Shown here one piece after another: positions 56,401-64,000 of a DNA stretch of 64,000 bases. The notes under the pieces are model-generated. The model had not been told where the DNA came from, did no database searches, and worked only from the letters and a program-made list of their open reading frames with translations. Every line of letters begins with the position of its first letter. The stretch's first letter is position 1. This stretch comes from Omphiscola glabra. Lineage: Eukaryota > Mollusca > Gastropoda > Lymnaeidae. The position numbers and the translations under genes were made by a program. The stretch spans positions 32,891,682 to 32,955,681 of the forward strand of contig OZ024794.1 of NCBI GenBank assembly GCA_964017045.1, in the 5' to 3' direction.

Positions 56401-59400
56401 TTTATCCCTAGGTTAGTGTCAGGATAATTTTCAGCTCTCAAAAACATAGTTTCAAGTTCTAAAGAATAGTTTGGTCAATGGGGGTTGGGGGTGTGTGTGT
56501 GGAAGGAGTGTGTGTGTTTCAATCAAAATACAAGTTGTCAAATTAAATCCACTCAACTGCCTAAGTACGTTAACACCAATAAATATACAGGCCATAACCC
56601 TGCGAATTTGTTTCTTAAGAATGAGAAAAGGTCTTAGGCAAGGTGAAGCACAGTTATTCTTATTCAATTGCTTTCGGTGTTGACACAAGAAAATGCAGCA
56701 ACAAATAATGGGGTGTTTTCAGTAAAAAATATTTTTTTTATAATAATTGAGCCAAACAAATGAAAAAAAAGCAATTGTATTTTTTTGTTCGACTTGTAGT
56801 TTAAAAGCTTAAAAATGTAGTTACTATGGTGAAAGCTATGGGTAAATAGGTCTGTATTTTAAATAATTGTGGCATCTTTCTGTTTTCACAAGACAATGGA
56901 GTAGTTATGAACACATCAAATGGTTTATGAGGCCAATCCTGGAATGCCAGTCTCTGCTGCATTTCTCGCAGGAGAACCTTGACTTCTGGTTAAGTTTGAC
57001 CTTTTCTAATGCTCTTTTTGTTGCAAGGGCTTCATTTCAAGCATCTTCTGCCTTTTTGACCCCTTCACACACTGCTGTTCGCCAGCTGGATCAGTGCTCA
57101 GCAAGGATCTCCCTTTCATTGATTTCTACATTGATTCCATCAAGCTCCTTTTACAGATGTCCTTAAATTGAAAGCCGCGGCCATCCAATAAATCTCGCTT
57201 TTCTGCCAACTCTTCATACAGCAGATCCTTTGAAATATGGCTTTCCTCCATTCTCCTTATGTTGCCTAACTAGTTAAGGCGCGTCTTGCTATGAGCGGAG
57301 AATATGTTACACATTTTGATTTATATTATTATTATATAAACCTACTGATCACCCATTAAATCCTAAGTATTACCCAGAGTGTGTTATGAGATGTGTATAT
57401 AAAAATTGTGCTTCATGTGTTATTATTTAACATGCTCTGAGAAGCGATAAGGCTTATGATGAAAAGATGCAAAGTTCTAGAAATTGAAAATGAGAAGTTC
57501 TTGGCATATGAATTATTTTGTTACCTTTTGATAACCTTTCAGTGGATGTACAATTTTGCTTTTTCAGGACATTTTCTTGCAAAAACCTATTGGTATTTTA
57601 TCACTCCTTGACGAGGAAAGCTTGTTTCCTAGAGTAGGTAACATTGTGGTCATGACTCCACACTTTCTTTTTAAACATGCAATGGTATTGTTTTCTCTGC
57701 AAAGCACAAAGTAAGAATATATTTTAATCAAGCAATGCTCAACTTAATTAAATGATTTGTTAAATAATTTATGAAATGAAGCTGCATCAGTTAAACATTT
57801 TTTTTAGTTCAATGAGCTCATTTGTTTTTTTAAAGAAATATTTTATGAATCAATTTAAAAAAATAATTTTTATGTAAGTGGAAGATGTTATTGAACTGTT
57901 TTAAACTTCTTAAATAAATGTATGACGTCATTTGAACCAATATTTTATTTTTTGAAAATGTATTGGGAAAAGTTCCCAGTGCTAAAAACTTTTCACCTTG
58001 CACCTTAATTAATAATTATACATTTCTATTCTGTTAGGGAACCGACCAGTCTTTTGTGGACAAGATTAACAACGCCTTGGCAGGCAGCCAGTACTTTGTC
58101 AAGTCTCAACAGACCAACAAAGCAATATTCTCAATCAATCATTATGCAGGAAAAGTGAGTGAAAACCTTATCATTGTTAGTTTTAATGTTAACATAAAGT
58201 ATTATTTAAATATATAGATTTAGATTTCAAAGTTAATATGTTCAAAATATATAGAATTAAATATATAAATTTAAAAATAAAAGCTAGGACAAAAAGACAC
58301 AATTGAAAAAAATAAATTTTTTTAAGAAAGAAATTATTTTATTTAATTTCAAGTTCAATTTATTCAGTTAAACAAAAAATAATATGCATATTGAGATAAA
58401 TAATAATGATAATAAAAGATCTCATTATTAAGCTTGGATCGGTCTGCCCCCCTCCCCCCCTACCGATATGGTTGTAGCTTTGTCAGAGTGACACACATTC
58501 ATTCTCTGTTAAGCTATATATATAAGATTTGGTGTCAGGAATAAACTCAAATTGGTCAAATATTTGTGTACAGGTTTTATACACCTGTGATTGTTGGTTA
58601 GAAAAAAACAGGGACACACTTCCTCCAGGCATTACAGATATGTTAAAGTCAAGTTCAAACTTTCTCATCAAGACAATATTTCAAGGTAGGATTTTTGCAT
58701 TATAAACGATGCTGCTGAGTGCCATCAATGGCTTGGATTGTAAATAGTTATGGAATGGTAGGAGCGAATACACATCAGTTTTGTTTTATTTAATTAATGT
58801 ATGCTAAATTTTCATGTTTGTTAAATTGTATGTACAGCGTGGTGAGCCCAGCCATAGGCTGGGGTAACATGCTATAGAAAACTACCAATTATAATAATTA
58901 TCTTTTTGAACTTGGGTTAATCTGTTTCAAGTTCCAAGTACATTTGCCTACTATGAATAGAATAAAGACTTATTTAAAACACTATTTCATGTTTATGTGA
59001 CAGCTCAAATTTCAAGAACTGGGAGCCTGGCAATACAGGGTAGGAGAAGCGTAGTCAAAAGAGACAGTAAGATGGTATGTCACTCCATAATACCGATCTA
59101 ATAAGTAATTGCAAATTTCATTAAAATAATCTGCATGAAATTATTCTCAAAATATGGCTAATCTTTACTGTGGTTGAATCAAGCTAATTAAAAATTCTTT
59201 TAACATAAGACATTTTGACATAATCATTGTTGGTGAAAGTGGACTTAATAACTAATCTTTTTTTTTAATCCATTGCATAATATTTGACAATAATTATTTA
59301 GGTTGTGTAAGATAAGTAATATTGATCAACATCATCTCCACAGATGACATGAAAACTATCCTCCTCCATTCCTCTCTGTTTTCTGCACTTCACACAGCAT

Positions 59401-62400
59401 CGCCTAGCTTTAGTCCCGTCCACTCTTTGATGTTGTCTTCCCATCTTTTTCTTTGTCTTCCTCTTCTTCTCCGTCCTCTCGTTGTGCCCTGCATGATTTC
59501 TTTGGCGAGTCCTTGTTTTCCTTGTCATGTTACAGCAGGTGAAAGTCTTAACTTTTGTTAATTTTTAAGTGTTGTTCTCCTACATGATTACGATTAAAAT
59601 ATTTCAGAGCCAACTACCAGCAAAAGGTGATTCAGCGAATAGAAGAGTCACAGTTGGTGCACAGTTTAAGGTCATTAAACATATTATATCACTTACATTT
59701 AGCATTGAAACTATAAGTAAACCTTATAAACCTTTTCATCTATATGTATCTCGACTAGGTTAGTTTGCTATACACTTAACAAACATTTACATTGTGTTAC
59801 ATATACTGACACCTTTTTATATCAAGGATTTGATTAGCTGATTGTAGTAAGATTTATGGAATCTATTTGTGTCATTTAATGTGTAGAAAATTTCAGGAAA
59901 AAGAGTTTTTATTTAGAAAAATGATTTTTATTTCAGAATTCTCTTAATATTCTCATGGAGAGAATGATGTTAGCAACACCCATGTTTGTTAGATGCCTTA
60001 AACCAAATTATCTAAAGCAACCTGGCACATTGGACACCAATTTTGTTTTGGCTCAGGTATGTGATGTTAGGTATATTATTTTTTTATTAGAGTTAGTAGT
60101 AACAATTGTATGCCCTTTATTTGGCTTTAGTTATGATTTTTTATTTTTATAAGATGTTTGAATTCTGCTAAAATGAATGCTGGTACAAAAAAAAATAATT
60201 ATTCATTTGAACATTAAATATATCTATAGACACATTTGAAATCACTTAATTATATAAAATTACTCCTCCACTCTAGAGAAACTCTTAAAAAACTTAATTA
60301 TTAAGAACAAGCTGCGAAAACAAAATCTGCTACTTTGGCTGAGTTCTTGTATGAACAACTTGTGGTATTGTTAGAAGTCATAACATTTAATTGTGTTTAC
60401 TTCACAGCTGCTTTATACTGGCATGTTGGAGACAGTAGAAATCCGTAGGAAGGGTTTTGCTGTAAGACCATCTTTTGCACACTTTGTTGACAAGTGAGTT
60501 TAACCATTATTTTACTGAACCAACGTAGCAGTTTTTGGCAAAGAGAAATACTCCATTTGGTTTGCAACAGTTTTCAGCTTAGACAGTGAATGTTGAAAAT
60601 GCTGAATAATTTTTATCTTGTTTATAGGAATAAAGGTTTTTTTTTTATTTGTTTTTTTTTTATATTTATTTAATAAACTCATTAATTAAGTTTATTTTTA
60701 AAAAGCTCAACATCCAAGGAATTCACTTTATAAAAGTCAATGTTTTTATACCTTGAACTCTTTGTTCTTTATATAGATACAAAATTCTTGTGGATTACAA
60801 AATGCACGGGACATCTGAGAACTGTGTGAGAATCCTCAAAGCAGCATATATTCAAGGATTTTGCATAGGGTAAAAAATACTTTTACATTGAAGTGTAAGA
60901 AAAGTATTTATTAGAAGTTCCTTACCTTGAAAATTTCCAGTTTGATTTAATTCATAAGTAAGGACCAATTGTCACATTCTTTTTTTTTTTGTTATTGCAT
61001 CTGCCATGACCTGCCTTCTTCAACACATCCTTATTACTTTAGCAAAGCATTTGGGAATTGAAGTTGATCTTTTGTTACATTAGTTTTAATTATTTGAAAA
61101 AATCATTTTCTTTTATCGAAGTGGCTATTGGTACCCGGGTGCAAATGGCGGCGCTGCGTGTCCTGGTCCCTATTGACTAATGCTATTCGGATGTCATTTG
61201 TACTAGTTTATTTTAGTTAAAATGAAGAATTAAGTTTACAAACGTGTAGTCCATTCAATTATCTTTCATTTGATACCTCATTTGGTCTTACAAACCCAAC
61301 AATAATATTTTAAATCGTTTTTTAATCCCAACCTCTCAAATCTGGTCCCCGTGTACCAATAGGTGCAGCCTTCTTTTATTTGGCAAATGAACATAAAATC
61401 CTAATATTCTTCCCTGTCTATATTATAGAAAAACAAAAATATTTCTGAAGTACAAGCATGCAGAGGTTCTCAGTGAACTGTTGAATAAGAAAATAAAAGC
61501 AGCTGTCCACATTCAAAGACGTAGGTCAACATAATAAAAGTTATAGAAATTGTTGAACGTTTAAAAATAATAACATATCAATAAATACTTTTTTGCAAAA
61601 ATTTGAATTTTTTTACAAGTATTTCTAAGCCTAAATGAATTATCCAATACATTGATTAATTGTTAATTTTTTTGCTTACATTACAAATTGAATTTTTTCC
61701 ATTGACTGGCTTCTTTTTTTTTTAAAGATACCAATAAAAAATTGACCCTCAAATTTCATCAGTCGATATCTCAAACATACAATAATGTGTTTGCTAAAAT
61801 ATTATCCATTTTAGTTGCTTAGTGATTGAATTGAACTTTGTAGTTAGATTTTCTTCATGTTAGAATTCCTTCACACATAACTGTTAAATTTATTTTATGT
61901 AGTGACAAAAGGGTTTTTAGCCAGAAGAAAGCTCAAACAGTTGAAAGAACAAGTCAGGCTAGAGAGGGACAGGCTGGAGAGAGAGAGATTGGAAAGGGAA
62001 AGAATGGAACAAGAGAGACACGAAAAGATGATGCTGATGAAACTCAACTGTAAGGAAAAACAACTTTCAGTTTAATGAAAGATGTATTAAAATATACAAA
62101 ACATGGGCCTACATGCTATTTTCCCTATAATTATAATCATTTAAAATTGAAACATAAGTTAAAATGAATTTCCTTTACTAAAAAATCCTAGATTACAAAA
62201 GGATTATTAAGAAACTATTTTTTCATACTAGAAATTATCAACCTAAATGTTTAGTTAATGAGATAAAGTTTGAATAATTTATGTTTCAACAGATGAAACT
62301 GAAGTCAACACAAAAAAACTTCCAGACATTTTTTCAACTGGGACACAGGTCAGATGAAATAAACTATTTTGTTTACTATTTTAAGCTGATGGTCAAATGT

Positions 62401-63506
62401 TGTAACAATGTTCTTGTTTACCATTACCTATTAATCTGTTTAATTAAGCAATAGATTGCTATAAACACCAGTTTTTTTTTTTTCTTATACCTTTGTTTAA
62501 CAAACTCATGAACCGGTTTTCTTCTTATGACTTTCTTTAAACTCAAAAAAAACTTGCTAAAATAGCAGGATCAGCACTTTTTCACTATTCAAATTATTAT
62601 TTTTCAACTTCAGATGGATGATGATGATGAGATTCTGGATGATGTGCCTGAACCTTCTAAAAGAGAACAGTTTGGAAAGTTGGGCTCAAAAGCTGCTTCT
62701 AAAAATTGGTTCAAGTCAACACAAGCACACTTTGTCATGGACCAAAACCTCAACAGTTATTCTGAATGGTTTCACGGGATCATTCCAAGAAAGTTTGTCC
62801 TATTTTTATTGTACTTTTTTTTTGTTGTTTCCTTTAATTTTCTTTTATTTCAAAATGAAAACATCAATTGTTGCAGTCAAATCAATCAATCAATTAAAAC
62901 ATTCTATATATACATAGAATTACTGAAAAGCTTAAAGATATATGCATATTTTATCTAGCACTTAATTTTGTTTTCTTCTTTTTTTTTTTTTTTTTTTTTT
63001 AAAGTTCACAGTTTGAGACATTTATTTCCCAATACAGCATTGAAACTTGGTGTACACATATTTTACAGCATTGAAACTTGGTATACACATATTTTACAGC
63101 ATTGAAACTTGGTGTACACATATTTTACAGCATTGAAACTCGGTGTACACATATTTTCAGGCAGGCTGAGAAGCTATTGCATAACAAAATACTTGGCTGT
63201 TTCCTCATCAGAGTCAGTGAAAGTCGTTTTGGTTATACACTGTCTTTCAAGTAAGAGTTTGATAACAAAAAAAAAATATACCATTAGAAGTAAACCCATG
63301 GGAGCAAATATTGTCTACCATTGTTGCTATAATTATGTACTCTGTTTTGGATTTTTTTTAAAAATACATATTTTATCACTGTCTCAAGGGCAGAGACAAG
63401 ATGTCGCCATTACATGATTGACCAGCTAAAAAATCGAAAATTCATTTTAATTGGTGAGCCTAAAGTCCATCGGTCACTACATGACTTAATAGCATATCAT
63501 AAAAAG
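50444..63506 (+). CDS. Class III-like unconventional myosin with C-terminal SH2 domain, 25 exons, 3' incomplete
   Basis: Exons: 50444-50554, 51529-51594, 52090-52220, 52647-52749, 53089-53191, 53765-53912, 54180-54285, 54513-54635, 54824-54932, 55327-55443, 55956-56155, 57568-57633, 58038-58154, 58574-58685, 59004-59074, 59608-59670, 59937-60056, 60408-60493, 60777-60869, 61429-61520, 61903-62049, 62293-62348, 62614-62792, 63161-63250, 63389-63506. All are GT/AG and in phase: 2727 nt, 909 residues. Seen: [16 protein letters not shown] (35-50), P-loop GESGAGKT (104-111), switch [10 protein letters not shown] (153-161), switch II DIFGFED (376-382), [18 protein letters not shown] (440-457), actin-site region and RCLKPN, converter, one IQ motif (704-722), E/R-rich helix (about 724-760), acidic linker, SH2 (832 onward). 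A Glu sits 16 residues before DAMAK, the TEDS position. An actin-based ATPase motor is inferred. Nearest class by motif is III, but no kinase domain precedes it. The frame is open back to the acceptor, so Met at 50444 may not be the true start. Confidence 0.92.
52338..52600. mobile_element. Old hAT element in myosin intron 3
   Basis: Starts CAGGGGTTCTCAAACTTTC and ends TTGGAGAATCACTG, hAT/SPIN-like inverted ends. Flanks CTATAAAT and CTATTAAA agree at 6 of 8. It ends only 46 bp before the P-loop exon. Confidence 0.55.
53396..53662. repeat. 37-bp minisatellite in myosin intron 5
   Basis: About 7 units of ATCTTGACAAGGTTAGACTA + TTTAGTATAGATCACAT. Confidence 0.95.
56870..57295 (-). mobile_element. 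LINE reverse-transcriptase tail, antisense in myosin intron 11
   Basis: The minus strand reads [20 protein letters not shown] + [20 protein letters not shown] + RSLMESM. This is a well-conserved C-terminal pattern of a LINE lineage (normally 'GH(V/I)RRM-..IPKDLLYGEL..G-R..GRP-LR(Y/F)KDVCKRDLK'). Stops and frameshifts follow. Not part of the myosin mRNA. Confidence 0.75.
59322..59535 (-). mobile_element. LINE tail, antisense in myosin intron 15
   Basis: On the minus strand, pieces [15 protein letters not shown], [16 protein letters not shown] and [11 protein letters not shown] match the end of the LINE at 29860-30645, including the TTTTCATGTCATCTGTGG sequence. Frameshifted. It lies between exons 59004-59074 and 59608-59670. 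Confidence 0.6.
61118..61372. mobile_element. GGTACCCGGG-type MITE, copy 2, in myosin intron 19
   Basis: CGAAGTGGCTATTGGTACCC at the left and GTGTACCAATAGGTGCAGCC at the right are imperfect inverted ends. The interior is shared with 48953-49163. It ends 56 bp before the exon at 61429. Confidence 0.85.
62614..63506 (+). CDS. Linker and SH2-domain exons of the myosin
   Basis: Three exons. The first (62614-62792) opens [20 protein letters not shown], then a basic/neutral linker, then [10 protein letters not shown], the SH2 alphaA start ('W(F/Y)HG-I-R'). The second (63161-63250) is [20 protein letters not shown] + [10 protein letters not shown], with Arg857 at the phosphotyrosine-binding FL(V/I)R position. 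The third (63389-63506) is [20 protein letters not shown] + [15 protein letters not shown], with the betaD His877 and the later '[11 protein letters not shown]' block. Exon phases 2/2/0 match the upstream exons exactly, and no stop intervenes, so this is one mRNA with the motor. By family knowledge, an SH2 domain with this Arg binds phosphotyrosine. The remaining C-terminus (betaF-alphaB end and anything beyond) is outside the window. Confidence 0.88.
63035..63160. repeat. 31-bp repeat that supplies the SH2 exon splice acceptor
   Basis: Four units of CAGCATTGAAACTTGGTGTA + CACATATTTTA start at 63035, 63066, 63097 and 63128. The fourth ends CACATATTTTCAG, the acceptor used by the exon at 63161. 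Confidence 0.9.
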
Positions 63507-64000
63507 GTAATTGATTTTTACTTTTCTAAATTTTTTTTTTTTTGGTCTTTCAAAAAAATATTTTTTTTGATGACATTTATGAACACACCACCAGTTCTGC
63601 TGAAAAACGATTTGAGATAATCTGGATTATCTGGATATAAAATGAGCCTAGGTTTGAAAAAGCTGAAAGTAAAAAAAAAATATGTTGGCTAATAGGAAAA
63701 ATCGTCCAGACATAAGATTTCAGTCAACAAAGCATCTTAACCCACAACATTAAATAGTCCTGGGACTATGCAGAATCAATTATTGGGGAAGAGAACTTAA
63801 AGACTATAAAAGACATTTCCAAAAGATTAAGATTTTCAGCAGCTATTACATTTCTTCTTCTACTATATGTTAAGGGCCCACGATCAATTTATTGATAATT
63901 CTGGCTCCTATGCGGGTGGAGGGGATTTGCAATGTTTCTGTGCCTGGTGTTGATGACACTTATGTATAATGTAAACACTTGGACAGGACGCTTGTATAAA
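63507..64000 (+). other. Myosin intron running off the window end
   Basis: Begins with GTAATTG donor. No further exon with SH2-like coding sequence was found, so the gene continues beyond 64000. Confidence 0.6.

Noticed and set aside
62793..62958. Read-through of the linker exon into a hydrophobic tail ending at 62958
   Set aside because: The hydrophobic stretch is intronic T-rich sequence; splicing to 63161 completes the SH2 domain in phase.
63827..63960. Possible further exon after TTTTCAG at 63826
   Set aside because: The translation does not resemble the end of an SH2 domain and soon meets a stop; not supported.

Overview
This is eukaryotic (metazoan) DNA: split genes with GT-AG introns, many families of non-LTR retrotransposon debris, hAT-type miniature transposons and a very heavy load of minisatellites. 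The organism is most likely a mollusc, and my best guess is a heterobranch (pulmonate) snail. Two things point there: SPIN-type hAT elements, which are known from a few vertebrates and invertebrates including a pond snail, and the general repeat style. That assignment is inference. No rRNA, tRNA, CRISPR or prokaryotic operon was seen.

Two genes can be reconstructed with confidence. (1) On the minus strand, 24969 down to 20875, a three-exon gene encodes a 370-residue TMEM53-like (DUF829, alpha/beta-hydrolase fold) protein. (2) On the plus strand, from 50444 and running off the right end, 25 coding exons join in phase into at least 909 residues: a class III-like unconventional myosin motor, one IQ motif, a charged E/R-rich helix, an acidic linker and a C-terminal SH2 domain. 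No kinase domain was found upstream. The myosin-SH2 architecture is the most interesting item in the window. A third, weaker candidate is an exon-like relic with a frameshift at 27024-27238.

Layout. 1-20 kb: intergenic, with about a dozen different minisatellites, hAT/ZMYM-type transposase debris, LINE remnants, several MITEs with target-site duplications, and a 1.6-kb TIR element carrying a broken zinc-finger ORF that has a 116-bp internal quadruplication. 20-25 kb: the TMEM53-like gene, whose introns hold a SPIN copy and two minisatellites. 25-50 kb: AT-rich intergenic DNA, a 2.2-kb array of a 32-bp unit, more arrays, LINE and MITE insertions, and a 2.3-kb Helentron-like element with an internal degenerate ~165-bp repeat. 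50-64 kb: the myosin gene, with introns that contain antisense LINE pieces, MITEs and two minisatellites, one of which supplies a splice acceptor.

Tandem arrays total roughly 11 kb (about 17% of the window). Almost all long open frames outside the two genes are products of these arrays or fragments of retrotransposons.
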